64,000 bases of DNA from Thermosulfurimonas dismutans (GTDB lineage Bacteria; Desulfobacterota; Thermodesulfobacteria; Thermodesulfobacteriales; Thermodesulfobacteriaceae). Of the stretch, positions 36,939-45,876 are shown piece by piece (positions within the stretch are counted from its first letter, which is position 1; each line of letters begins with the position of its first letter). The stretch is from contig DRMH01000012.1 of assembly GCA_011322625.1 (NCBI GenBank), positions 32,387 to 96,386 of the forward strand, read 5' to 3'. The notes beneath the pieces are model-generated. The model was not told where the DNA came from. It did not search any database and saw only the letters and a program-made list of their open reading frames with translations. The translations under genes and the position numbers were made by a program.

Positions 36939-38484
36939 TCTGCTGGTCTGGTTGGTTCTGGGAACCACGGCTCAGGCCGGGCGCAGGGCCGAGGCCTATT
37001 ACCATTTCCTGGTGGCCATGCGTGCCTATCAGGAGGGAAAGCTATCCCTGGCCCGGAAGGAGCTTTATAAAGTCCTGCAGGAAGATCCGCGGGCCCTTTA
37101 TCCTCGCAAACTCCTGATCGAGATATATGGGCGTCTGGGACAATACGAAAAGGCCGAGACCCTGGCTCACGAGGCCCTGAAGCAGGCCCCGGACGATAAG
37201 GATTTGCTGCTCCTTCTGGCCCGCATCTATCTCTCGGAAAAGCGTCCGGCCCGGGCGGCGGTAACCCTGGAAAAGGTCCTGGAAAAGGACCCCACCAATG
37301 AGGAGGCCCTGGGGCTGCTCCTCAGCGCCTATTTAACCCAGCACGATCTCTCCGGGGCCCTTTCCTCTCTGGAGAGATTGCTCAAGGTCCATCCCCGTTC
37401 CTACACCCTGTGGTTGCTCAAGGCCCGTGTGCTCGCCAGGGCCGGCAAGCCGCAGGAGGCCCGGGAGGCCTATCTGCGGGCGGCGGAGCTTTCCTCCTAT
37501 CGTCTGGAAATAGTGATGGAGGCCGGAAGTTTCCTGCGCCGGATGGGAGATCTTCCCCGGGCCGAGACCCTTTACCGGGAGTTTCTCCGTCGCAACCCCC
37601 AGGATATTCACGCCTATCAGGCCCTGATCCAGATCCTGGTTACCGAGGAAAAATGGGAAGAGGCCGAAAAGCTCCTGCGCGAGGCCTTACAGAAATATCC
37701 GGAAAATACCGGCTTCAGATTCTTCCTGGGGGTGATCCTGGAGAGACAGGGCCGGAAGCAGGAGGCCCTGCGGATCTATGGGGAGATCTCCCCGGGAAGT
37801 CCCTTTTATCGTGACGCCCTGCAGCGGATCTATGATCTTACCCGGGAGCTTAAAGGAGATCAGGCGGCCCTCTCTTTCCTGGAGAAGTTAATCCACAGCC
37901 AGCCCCAGGATCCCCAGATTTATTTTTTTGCCGCCAGTGCAGCCGAACAGATGGATTATTGCCCCCAGGGGTTAAAGTTCGTGCAGGCCGGTTTGAAACG
38001 CTTCCCCGGGGATCGGAGCCTTATCCTTACCCAGGGGCTGCTCCTTTCGTGTCTGGGACGTCTCCGGGAGGCCCTGAACCTGGTGGAGCCCCTGCTCGAA
38101 CGCTATCCCGACGATCCCCTGGTGCTCAACTTTGTAGGTTATACCTATGCGGAACTGGGAGAGAATCTGGAGGTGGCCGAGCGGTATATTCGCAAGGCCC
38201 TGAAAAAACAGCCCCAGGCCGGCTACATCGTGGATAGTCTGGCCTGGGTGCTTTACAAACAGGGGCGGCTGAAGGAGGCCCTGCGGGAGATTCAACGCGC
38301 GGTAAAACTATCCCCCAAGGATGCGGTGATCCTGGAGCACGAGGGGGATATCCTCCAGGCCTTAGGACGATGTAAAGAAGCCTGCGAGGTATATCGAAAG
38401 GCGCTCTCCCTGACCAAACACCGGCGTGATCGGGAGCGTATCCGCAAAAAGGTGGCCTCGTGCCCCGAAAAGCCTTCCTCCTGA
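36895..38484 (+). CDS. Secreted tetratricopeptide-repeat protein
   Basis: 529 residues from ATG 36895 (GAGGAGAGG upstream, overlap of 44 nt with rpoH). A signal peptide (KGLLLSLLVWLVLGTTAQA) is followed by a dozen or more TPR units, e.g. AEAYYHFLVAMRAYQEGKLS, AKRTLEK-like helices and YAELGENLEVAERYIRKALK. A periplasmic scaffold is likely. The lipoprotein gene starts within its last codons, so they form an operon with rpoH. Confidence 0.85.
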   Translation: MRTTIRWPWKGLLLSLLVWLVLGTTAQAGRRAEAYYHFLVAMRAYQEGKLSLARKELYKVLQEDPRALYPRKLLIEIYGRLGQYEKAETLAHEALKQAPDDKDLLLLLARIYLSEKRPARAAVTLEKVLEKDPTNEEALGLLLSAYLTQHDLSGALSSLERLLKVHPRSYTLWLLKARVLARAGKPQEAREAYLRAAELSSYRLEIVMEAGSFLRRMGDLPRAETLYREFLRRNPQDIHAYQALIQILVTEEKWEEAEKLLREALQKYPENTGFRFFLGVILERQGRKQEALRIYGEISPGSPFYRDALQRIYDLTRELKGDQAALSFLEKLIHSQPQDPQIYFFAASAAEQMDYCPQGLKFVQAGLKRFPGDRSLILTQGLLLSCLGRLREALNLVEPLLERYPDDPLVLNFVGYTYAELGENLEVAERYIRKALKKQPQAGYIVDSLAWVLYKQGRLKEALREIQRAVKLSPKDAVILEHEGDILQALGRCKEACEVYRKALSLTKHRRDRERIRKKVASCPEKPSS

Positions 38485-39107
38485 TCCTTCTGATCCTGGG
38501 GGCCTGTGCCCGGCATCCCGTAGTACTTCCGGAAAAGGCCCTTTTTTCCGGAAGGAGCTATCAGGCCGTGGTGGTTTACCGGTTCCGGGGGGCGGGAAGG
38601 ACCTATCGGGGAAGGGCGGTCATCCTCACCGCAAAAGACCGGGTGTACGCGGAGGGACTTTCTCCCTTCGGGGGGGCCCTTTTTTCCCTGTGGCTTGAGG
38701 GTAGCCGGATCCGGTGGGTCTTCTATACCCGGGGGGCGACCGGTGGCTGGGATCTGATGCCTTCGGAGCCGCGTCTGGGGAGGCTCTGGCCGGCCCTTCT
38801 TCTGGGAAGGGTTCCCCGGGAGATGGCCCGGGATCTTGCCCGGCAGGGGAAGGTGTCTCTGGGACACGGCTATACTCTAAGACTTAAGGGGGCCCCCGTG
38901 AGATATCTCCTCACCTGGAAAGGAAGAAAGATCCTGGAGGTACGTCCCGGGGAAAAAGAGGTGGGGTTGAAGGTGCATCCCCTGCGCATCCAAGTGGTGC
39001 TCAGAGTGGCACGCGTCCTTCCCGGGCCCTGTCAGATTCCACCTCCTCCGCCGGTTCCGGTTTCCAGACTGGATTTGAATCGCTATCTGGGGATAAGCGG
39101 GGATTAG
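38460..39107 (+). CDS. Outer-membrane-type lipoprotein, DUF4292/LolB-like
   Basis: 215 residues, GTG start within the TPR gene. The signal peptide ends in the lipobox LGAC. The body is a beta-rich fold (YQAVVVYRFRGAGRTYRGRAVI, EGSRIRWVFYTRGA, YLLTWKGRKI) resembling LolB/DUF4292 lipoprotein-binding halves of barrels. It could receive lipoproteins released by the LolCD exporter encoded further on, but this is inferred from fold only. Confidence 0.65.
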   Translation: MPRKAFLLILLILGACARHPVVLPEKALFSGRSYQAVVVYRFRGAGRTYRGRAVILTAKDRVYAEGLSPFGGALFSLWLEGSRIRWVFYTRGATGGWDLMPSEPRLGRLWPALLLGRVPREMARDLARQGKVSLGHGYTLRLKGAPVRYLLTWKGRKILEVRPGEKEVGLKVHPLRIQVVLRVARVLPGPCQIPPPPPVPVSRLDLNRYLGISGD

Positions 39108-40318
39108 GAAAGACGACGGAATTCGAGTTCTTCTATGGCCATGGGGGTGGTGCGCCTCACGATGATCTCCCAGTTCCGATAGCGAAATTTCTCTCCGGGT
39201 CGGGGGATGCGTCCGGCCAGTTTGAGGAGGAACCCTCCCACGGTTTCGTAATCCCCCTCCGGTAAATCTATTCCCAGGTCCCGGGCGGCCTCCACCTCCA
39301 GGAAGGCCTTGACCAGATATCGACCCTCCTCCAGTTTCCGGTAGGCCGGGGGTTCCGATTCCCGTTCGTCCAGGAAGTCCCCCAGGACCTCCTCCATAAG
39401 ATCTTCCAGGGTAAGGATCCCTATGGCCGCTCCGTATTCATCCACCACCACAGCGAAATCCTCGCCGGAACGCTGCATTTCGGAAAGGGCCTCTGAGGCC
39501 GGTTTAAACTCGGGCAGATAGCGCACCGGCCGGAGGTAAGAACCGAGAGGGGCCTCCAGCGGAGCGTCCAGCAGTTCCTGGGCCCGCACTATGCCCACCA
39601 CCTTATAGACCCGATGGCGATATACGGGCAGGCGGGAGAATCCGTAACGGGCCAGGATCCGCAGGGCCTCCTCCACCGGGGCCTCCTCCGGGAGCATCTT
39701 GACCCGCACCAGGGGAACCATGACCTGATCCACGGTCTTTTCCGTGAATTCAAAGAGTCGGGAGAGGACCTTTTTTTCCAGGGGTTCGAGTTGTTCCTCG
39801 GAGGTGATAAGCCCTTTGAGTTCCTCGCGCAGGATGCGGGGAAGAGGCCTTTCCGAGAGACCGAAGGTCCGGAAGGTGCGGTTGAGGAGCCCGGAGACCA
39901 CCCAGACCAGGGGCAGGAGCAACCGGGAGAGGAGATAGAGGGGAGGGGCCAGGAGCGGAGCCAGGGTGGCGGCCCGGGCCCGGGCCAGGTTCTTGGGGAT
40001 GATCTGACCGAAAAGGAGCATTACCGGCGGAAGCCCAAGGAGAGCCATCCAGGGACCGTGACGGGGAAAGATCTCCAGGAGAAAACCGGTGGTGAAAACT
40101 CCGTTGGCGATAACACAGAGATTGAGTCCCAGCAGGGTGGTGGTGAGGAGTCTTTCCGGCTGGCGCAGAAGTTCCAGGGCCAGCCGGGCTCCCAGGTGCC
40201 GGCGGGAGAGATTTTCCAGATGGACCCTTTCCGCCGAGAGGATGGCGATTTCCGCGGCGGCGAAGAAGGCCTCCCCCAGCAGAAGAAAAAGAAAGACCAG
40301 ACTAGCCAGAAGTTTCAT
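39104..40318 (-). CDS. CNNM/CorC-family membrane protein (DUF21-CBS-CorC), copy 2
   Basis: 404 residues: an N-terminal DUF21 membrane domain (LLLGEAFFAAAEIAILSAERVHLE), two CBS domains (VDQVMVPLVRVKMLPEE; DFAVVVDEYGAAIGILTLEDLMEEVLGDF) and a C-terminal CorC_HlyC domain (YETVGGFLLKLAGRIPRPGE). Family members export or sense Mg2+ and divalent ions. It overlaps the start of its paralogue by 17 nt, so they probably work together. Confidence 0.88.
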   Translation of the reverse strand: MKLLASLVFLFLLLGEAFFAAAEIAILSAERVHLENLSRRHLGARLALELLRQPERLLTTTLLGLNLCVIANGVFTTGFLLEIFPRHGPWMALLGLPPVMLLFGQIIPKNLARARAATLAPLLAPPLYLLSRLLLPLVWVVSGLLNRTFRTFGLSERPLPRILREELKGLITSEEQLEPLEKKVLSRLFEFTEKTVDQVMVPLVRVKMLPEEAPVEEALRILARYGFSRLPVYRHRVYKVVGIVRAQELLDAPLEAPLGSYLRPVRYLPEFKPASEALSEMQRSGEDFAVVVDEYGAAIGILTLEDLMEEVLGDFLDERESEPPAYRKLEEGRYLVKAFLEVEAARDLGIDLPEGDYETVGGFLLKLAGRIPRPGEKFRYRNWEIIVRRTTPMAIEELEFRRLS

Positions 40319-41558
40319 GTTCGAGCCTGGTAATCAACAGGGTCTGGATACGACGTCCCCTTAGGGACTCTACCCGAAAACGGAATCCGAAACCCTCCAC
40401 CTCGTCCCCTTCGGAGGGGAGTTCCCCGAAGAGATGAAGCACCAGACTGGCCAGGGTCCGGAATTCCCCGGCCGGAAGTTCCGCCCCGGTCTCCCGATTG
40501 AAGTCTTCCACCTGCACCCATCCCTTGACCCGGTAGCACCCCGGGGCGATTTCCTGAAGCGGCGGTTCTTTGAGTTCTTTCTCCTGATAGATCTCCCCGA
40601 ACAGTTCCTCCAGTACGTCCTCCAGGGTAACCAGGCCGCTTATTTCGCCGTATTCGTTTACCACCAGAGCCAGTTTGACCCGTCGGCGCTGAAATTCCTC
40701 GAGCAGCCGACGCACGCGGGTCTTTTCGGGCACGAAGAAAGGCGGACGCACCAGATCCCCCAGGCGCACGGTTTGTTCCTGAAGCCGGGCCTTGAGCACA
40801 TCCTGAACATAGAGGATTCCCAGGGGGTGGTCCAGATTTTCGCGATATACGGGAATCTTGCGGAAGGGAGCCTTCCGCAGCCGGGAGAGGAGTTCCGGGG
40901 TTACCTCCTGGTCCGGAAGGGCCCAGATTTCCTGTCGCGGGGTCATAATGGCCGAGACCGGGGTTTCCTCGGTCTCGAAGAGACTATAGACGAAACGCCG
41001 TTCCTCCTCGCGCAGGGCTCCGGAGTGATAGGCCTCCTCCACCAGGCGCTTGATCTCCTCCTCGGGGGCCACCCGGAGGGAGGGGCCGTGAACCCCGGCC
41101 AGCCGGAAGAAGATCTGGGCCATTCCCAGTAACAGCCAGCGGAGCGGGGCGAGAACCGTTTCCGTCACCCGGAGGGGTCTGGAGACCACGCAGGCTACCC
41201 TTTCCCGAAAGCGTACCCCCAGCACCTTGGGGAAGAGGTCTCCCCATAGAAAGAGGATCCCGCTCATCAGGGGGTAGGCCAGCCATTTTCCGGCATGTCC
41301 CAGCCACTGAAAGAAGAACCAGCTGGCCAGGGAGGAGGAAAGGATATCCGCGATCTCGTTTCCCATGAGCACGGTGGTGAGAACACGCTGGGGGCTCCGG
41401 AGTAGCTGGGCCGCCAGGCGACAGGCGGCCCGCGAGTGGCGAGACAGTTTCCGGATCTCCAGACGGCTCAACGAGAAAAGGGCCGTCTCCGAACAGGTAA
41501 AAAAGGCCGAAAGGAGAACAAACAGGGTGATGAGGAGCCAGGTTGACCAGGGGTCCAA
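40302..41558 (-). CDS. CNNM/CorC-family membrane protein (DUF21-CBS-CorC), copy 1
   Basis: 418 residues with the same layout: DUF21 (LLSAFFTCSETALFSLSRLEIRKL), a CBS pair (VSAIMTPRQEIWALPD; LALVVNEYGEISGLVTLEDVLEELFGEI) and CorC_HlyC (FRTLASLVLHLFGELPSEGDEV). It is first in the two-gene unit. The two copies are clearly diverged (perhaps a third identical), so the duplication is old and each has probably specialised. Confidence 0.88.
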   Translation of the reverse strand: MDPWSTWLLITLFVLLSAFFTCSETALFSLSRLEIRKLSRHSRAACRLAAQLLRSPQRVLTTVLMGNEIADILSSSLASWFFFQWLGHAGKWLAYPLMSGILFLWGDLFPKVLGVRFRERVACVVSRPLRVTETVLAPLRWLLLGMAQIFFRLAGVHGPSLRVAPEEEIKRLVEEAYHSGALREEERRFVYSLFETEETPVSAIMTPRQEIWALPDQEVTPELLSRLRKAPFRKIPVYRENLDHPLGILYVQDVLKARLQEQTVRLGDLVRPPFFVPEKTRVRRLLEEFQRRRVKLALVVNEYGEISGLVTLEDVLEELFGEIYQEKELKEPPLQEIAPGCYRVKGWVQVEDFNRETGAELPAGEFRTLASLVLHLFGELPSEGDEVEGFGFRFRVESLRGRRIQTLLITRLEHETSG

Positions 41559-41603
41559 GTTCTTCTTTCCTCCTCCCGGGTTATCCGGTAAAAAGATAAT
41601 ACC

Positions 41604-42671
41604 ATGAATGGGAGATGGGTAACCTATTTTCTAGGCGGGGCCCTGGTGATAGTAGTCTTCGGGGCCCTGTTGCGTTTGCTGGAGCCCTTTTTTCGTCCCA
41701 TCTTCTGGGCCCTCATCCTGGGGCTTTATCTTTTTCCGGTAAATCGCTTTTTCCGCCGGCGCCTTAAGGGAAGACGGGGGCTTTCGGCCCTTCTTCTCAC
41801 CTTTCTGGTGGTTTTTTTCGTCCTCCTGCCCCTGAGCTTTATCCTTACCGAGGTTACCCGGCAGGCCCTGGAGATCGTGGGGCAGGCCCGTAAGGTCCTA
41901 CAGAGCGGTCCGGAGGGGATTGTTTTTTCTCTCCAGAAATATCCCCGCATCTATGCCCTGTTCAAGAGTATCCTCCTCAAGCTCTCCCCCTTTGAAAATC
42001 AGCTCAAACAGCTTCTTGCTGCTATGGCCTCCAGTGCCGGGCAGTTTCTCCTCACCCAGGGGAAGGCCCTCTTCCGGAATACGGTCCAGCTTTTTCTGGA
42101 CCTGGTCTTCATGCTCATCACCCTTTTTTACCTCTTCCGGGACGGAGACCTCTTTTATGAAGAGTTGAAGAAACTTTTGCCCACCACCGTGGAGGAGACG
42201 GAAAGGATCACCGGGAAGGTGCAGGAGGTTTTGCGGGCGGTGCTCTTTGGCGGGCTGCTTACCGGCCTGGCGCAGGGGGTGGCGGCCCTTATCATTTATC
42301 TCCTTCTAGGGGTGTCCCCGGCGGTGTTGCTGGGGTTGCTTACCGCTGCTTCTTCCTTCGTGCCCCTGGTGGGGACCACCCTGGTATGGGGGCCGGTGGC
42401 CGTCTATCTGATCCTCAAGGCCTCGGTCATCAAGGCCCTGATCCTTCTGCTCTACGGAGCCCTGGTTATAAGTCAGATCGATTCGTTGCTGCGTCCCTTC
42501 ATTGTGGGTTCTCAAACCGAGATCCACACCCTTTTCCTCTTCTTCAGTATCCTCGGGGGGCTCAAGGTCTTCGGGCTTCTGGGGGTCTTCCTGGGGCCGA
42601 TCATCCTTTCCCTGGCCATCTCCCTGGTGGAGATTTACCGACTCAAGGTCCAAAATGCCCGAACTGCCTGA
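41604..42671 (+). CDS. AI-2E family transporter
   Basis: 355 residues, seven or eight membrane helices: LEPFFRPIFWALILGLYLFPV, FFVLLPLSFILTEV, FLDLVFMLITLFYLFRDG, GGLLTGLAQGVAALIIYLLLGV, LKVFGLLGVFLGPIILSLA. This family exports small molecules or Na+/H+; autoinducer-2 export is shown for only a few members. It overlaps mutM by 17 nt. Confidence 0.85.
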   Translation: MNGRWVTYFLGGALVIVVFGALLRLLEPFFRPIFWALILGLYLFPVNRFFRRRLKGRRGLSALLLTFLVVFFVLLPLSFILTEVTRQALEIVGQARKVLQSGPEGIVFSLQKYPRIYALFKSILLKLSPFENQLKQLLAAMASSAGQFLLTQGKALFRNTVQLFLDLVFMLITLFYLFRDGDLFYEELKKLLPTTVEETERITGKVQEVLRAVLFGGLLTGLAQGVAALIIYLLLGVSPAVLLGLLTAASSFVPLVGTTLVWGPVAVYLILKASVIKALILLLYGALVISQIDSLLRPFIVGSQTEIHTLFLFFSILGGLKVFGLLGVFLGPIILSLAISLVEIYRLKVQNARTA

Positions 42672-43458
42672 GGTGGAGACCATTCGCCGCGATCTGCTCC
42701 CCCTGGTGGGAAGCAGGTTGAGGGAAATAAGGGTAAAGCAACCCCGGCTGGTGCGGCCGGATCCGGTTACCTTCCGGGCCTGGCTCCAGGGGCGAACCCT
42801 GCGGGGGATTTCCCGCCGGGGAAAGCTGCTTCTTTTCGACTGGGGGGAGATCCTCCTTTTGGTCCACCTGGGGATGACCGGGGCCCTTGTCCTGGCCGGG
42901 GACACCGCGGAACCCTCGCATACCCGGGTGATTCTGGAACTGGACCGGGGCCGCGTCTATTACACGGATCCCCGGGGGTTCGGCTGGCTTGAAGCCCTGC
43001 CCCGGGAGGACCTTTCCGGGCATCCCTTTTACCGGAAGCTGGGACCTGAGGCCCTGGAGATCTCCCTGGCCGAGTTCGAGGCCCGGCTGGCGGCCTCCCG
43101 CAGCCGGATCAAGTCCCTGCTTCTCGATCAGCGCGTTCTGGCCGGCCTGGGCAACATCTACACCGATGAGGCCCTCTTTCGAGCCGGGATTCATCCCGCC
43201 CGTAGGGCCGCGGATCTCTCCCCGGAGGAAAGGAAACGTCTCTATGAGGCCATAAGGGAGGTGCTCCGGCGGGGGATAGAGCTGCGAGGGTCCTCGGTGC
43301 GCAATTATGTAGATGGTCGGGGAAAAAGCGGACGCTTTCAGGAGGAGCATCGTGTCTATGGTCGAAGGGGGCTCCCCTGTCCCTCCTGCGGACGTCCGCT
43401 TCAGTACCGGAAGATCGCCGGACGCGGCACCACCTTCTGTCCTTTCTGTCAGCGGTAA
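42655..43458 (+). CDS. mutM: Formamidopyrimidine-DNA glycosylase
   Basis: 267 residues from ATG 42655, giving the obligatory PELPEVETI N-terminus (Pro nucleophile, Glu3); the frame is open earlier inside the transporter. Further: HLGMTGAL, the H2TH region LLLDQRVLAGLGNIYTDEAL, and the C-terminal zinc finger CPSCGRPL...TTFCPFC. It removes 8-oxoguanine and related lesions from DNA. Confidence 0.96.
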   Translation: MPELPEVETIRRDLLPLVGSRLREIRVKQPRLVRPDPVTFRAWLQGRTLRGISRRGKLLLFDWGEILLLVHLGMTGALVLAGDTAEPSHTRVILELDRGRVYYTDPRGFGWLEALPREDLSGHPFYRKLGPEALEISLAEFEARLAASRSRIKSLLLDQRVLAGLGNIYTDEALFRAGIHPARRAADLSPEERKRLYEAIREVLRRGIELRGSSVRNYVDGRGKSGRFQEEHRVYGRRGLPCPSCGRPLQYRKIAGRGTTFCPFCQR

Positions 43459-43487
43459 GGCTTCTTACTCCTATCCCAAAACGGGTT

Positions 43488-43493
43488 TAAACT
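43488..43493 (+). promoter_or_regulatory. rel -10 element, predicted leaderless
   Basis: TAAACT ends six bases before the GTG at 43500, with no ribosome site. Confidence 0.35.
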
Positions 43494-43499
43494 AAGATT

Positions 43500-45668
43500 G
43501 TGAAACGACCGCGCATAGTTCGTTTAAGCGATATCCTGGATCAGATTCAGAGTTATCTGCCCGGGGCCAACACCTACCTGGTGGAGAAGGCCTATGTTTT
43601 TGCCGCCCGGGCTCATGCCGGTCAGATCCGCAAATCCGGTGAGCCCTATCTCTCCCATCCCCTGGCGGTGGCTTACATTCTGGCCCGAATGAGGCTGGAT
43701 CTTCCCACCATCGCCGCCGGTCTTCTCCACGATACGGTGGAGGACTCTCCCTTCACCCTGGAGGATATCCGGCGCCACTTCGGGGAAGAGGTGGCCCTGA
43801 TCGTGGATGGGGTAACCAAGCTCTCCTCTCTGCCCTCCACCAGCCGCATCCATCAACAGGCGGAGAACTTCCGGAAGATGCTGCTGGCCATGGCCAAGGA
43901 CCTGCGGGTCATCCTGGTAAAACTGGCGGATCGGTTGCATAATATGCGGACCCTGGAATTTCAACCGGAACACAAACGCCGTCGGATAGCCCAGGAGACC
44001 CTGGACATCTACGCCCCCCTGGCCAGCCGTCTGGGGATCGACTGGTTGAAACAGGAACTGGAGGATCTTTCCTTTAAATACCTGTATCCGGAGGATTACG
44101 AGCGCCTGAAGGCCGAGGTGGAAAAACGGGTGGAGGAGGCCCAGAGTTATGTGGAGGAGGTCAAAAACCTGATTCGTGAGGCCCTGGAGGAACACGGTAT
44201 TAAGGCTCGGGTGCTGGGACGGACTAAACACCTCTGGAGTGTCTATCGCAAGCTCGAACGCTACGGCCTCACCATCGATCAGCTGGATCAGATCTATGAT
44301 CTCATCGGTTTTCGGGTCATCGTCAAGACGGTAAAGGAGTGCTACGAGGTCCTGGGGATCATCCATTCCCTCTGGCCCCCCATCCCGGGGCGCTTCAAGG
44401 ATTACATCAGCCTTCCCAAACCCAATCTCTATCAGAGCCTTCACACCACGGTGCTGGGGCCCAAGGGGAAACGCATCGAGATCCAGATCCGCACCGAGGA
44501 GATGGATCGCATCGCCAACGAGGGTATCGCTGCTCACTGGCTCTATAAGGAAGGGGCCATCCTTTCTCCGGAAAAGGTCAAGAAATTCGAATGGCTGGAG
44601 CGGCTGGTGGAACTGCAAAAGGAACTCCAGAATCCGCGTGAGTTCCTGGAATCCCTGCGCCTGGATCTCTTTCCGGAGGAGGTCTATGTGTTCACTCCGG
44701 ATGGCGACATCAAGGTCCTGCCCCGGGGGGCCACGCCGGTGGATTTTGCCTATGCCATTCATACCGAGGTGGGGAACCACTGTGTGCGGGCCTGGGTGAA
44801 CGGGCGTCTGGTGCCGCTGGATTATAAGCTGGAGACCGGGGATGTGGTTCGGATAGACACCTCGCCCCAGCAGCGTCCCAGCCGGGACTGGCTCAAGTTC
44901 GTAAAGACCAGTCGGGCCCGGAGTCGTATCCGACAGTGGCTGCGGCAGGAGGAGAAGGAACGGGTGATTACCGCCGGGCGGGAGATGCTGGCCCGGGAGT
45001 TCCGCAAGCGCAAGAAGAATCTGGCGGATTTTCTGGAATCCGAGGAGGCCCTGGAGGTGGCCCGACGTTTCAATCTCCGTAGCGTCGAGGACCTACTGGC
45101 GGCGGTGGGATACGGGAAGATCACCCCGCTTCAGGTGTTAAAGAAGTATCTCTGTGAGGAAAGAGAACCACCGCCCCCGCGGGACCTGCCGGAAAGGGAG
45201 CCGGAGTCTCTTGAGGTTTCCTCCTACGGGGAGGTGCTTCTCATGGATGGCACCCGGGATGTGCTCTTCCGGCTCAGTCGCTGCTGTAATCCGGTGCCCG
45301 GGGACGAGGTAGTGGGGTATATCACCCGGGGAAGGGGGATCTCCGTCCATCGGGTGAATTGTCCCAACGTAGCCGCCCTGGATGAGGACCGGAAGGTGGA
45401 GATCCGCTGGGACAAGGCCGACGGAAGGGCCCATCCGGTGCGACTATCGGTCATCACCCACGATCGCAAGGGTATGCTGGCCGCGGTCTCCGGAGCCATC
45501 AGTTCGGCCGAGGCCAATATCCTCAAAGCCGAGGTGCAGACCACCCCCGACCGCCGGGCTGTATTCGATATCGTGGTGGAGGTCACGGACCGCAGTCATC
45601 TGGAAAAGATCATGGCCAACCTGCGGTCCGTGGATGGGGTGCTTAAGGTGGAAAGACGTCTGGCTTAG
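43500..45668 (+). CDS. rel: Bifunctional (p)ppGpp synthetase/hydrolase (RelA/SpoT)
   Basis: 722 residues with all domains: the HD hydrolase (YLSHPLAVAYILARM, LLHDTVEDSPFT with intact HD and ED), the synthetase (GRTKHLWSVYRKLERYG, DLIGFRVIVKT, FKDYISLPKPNLYQSLHT, EIQIRTEEM), TGS (VYVFTPDGDIKVLPRGATPVDFAY), a zinc-finger-like Cys-Cys segment (RLSRCCNPVPGDEVVGYIT) and a C-terminal ACT domain. Both activities should be functional. It probably runs the whole stringent response, since no second copy is in the window. Start GTG 43500. Confidence 0.94.
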   Translation: MKRPRIVRLSDILDQIQSYLPGANTYLVEKAYVFAARAHAGQIRKSGEPYLSHPLAVAYILARMRLDLPTIAAGLLHDTVEDSPFTLEDIRRHFGEEVALIVDGVTKLSSLPSTSRIHQQAENFRKMLLAMAKDLRVILVKLADRLHNMRTLEFQPEHKRRRIAQETLDIYAPLASRLGIDWLKQELEDLSFKYLYPEDYERLKAEVEKRVEEAQSYVEEVKNLIREALEEHGIKARVLGRTKHLWSVYRKLERYGLTIDQLDQIYDLIGFRVIVKTVKECYEVLGIIHSLWPPIPGRFKDYISLPKPNLYQSLHTTVLGPKGKRIEIQIRTEEMDRIANEGIAAHWLYKEGAILSPEKVKKFEWLERLVELQKELQNPREFLESLRLDLFPEEVYVFTPDGDIKVLPRGATPVDFAYAIHTEVGNHCVRAWVNGRLVPLDYKLETGDVVRIDTSPQQRPSRDWLKFVKTSRARSRIRQWLRQEEKERVITAGREMLAREFRKRKKNLADFLESEEALEVARRFNLRSVEDLLAAVGYGKITPLQVLKKYLCEEREPPPPRDLPEREPESLEVSSYGEVLLMDGTRDVLFRLSRCCNPVPGDEVVGYITRGRGISVHRVNCPNVAALDEDRKVEIRWDKADGRAHPVRLSVITHDRKGMLAAVSGAISSAEANILKAEVQTTPDRRAVFDIVVEVTDRSHLEKIMANLRSVDGVLKVERRLA

Positions 45669-45862
45669 CGTACCGCCTTCTGCACCTTTCCGGCCTTTAT
45701 GCACCGGGTGCAGACCCGCATACGTTTTACCTGGCCGTTGGGCAGTTTCACCCTTACCCTCTGGAGATTGGGATACCACCACCGTCCGGAACGTTTGGCC
45801 GAATGGCTGATCTGATGTCCGGTATGGGGACGCTTGCCGCAAATCTGACAGATCCTGGCCAT
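45665..45862 (-). CDS. rpmB: 50S ribosomal protein L28
   Basis: 65 residues with CQICGKRPHTGHQISHSAKR and RVCTRC, the zinc-binding (C+) form of L28. AGGAGG lies just upstream. It follows bamA by 14 nt, so it is probably co-transcribed with the lysS-lolC-lolD-bamA operon. The stop overlaps the rel stop (TTAG). Confidence 0.96.
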   Translation of the reverse strand: MARICQICGKRPHTGHQISHSAKRSGRWWYPNLQRVRVKLPNGQVKRMRVCTRCIKAGKVQKAVR

Positions 45863-45876
45863 GGCTTTCCTCCTGC

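Noticed and set aside
42502-42654. Upstream start for mutM inside the AI-2E transporter
   Set aside because: MutM must begin Pro-Glu after Met; only ATG 42655 gives this.
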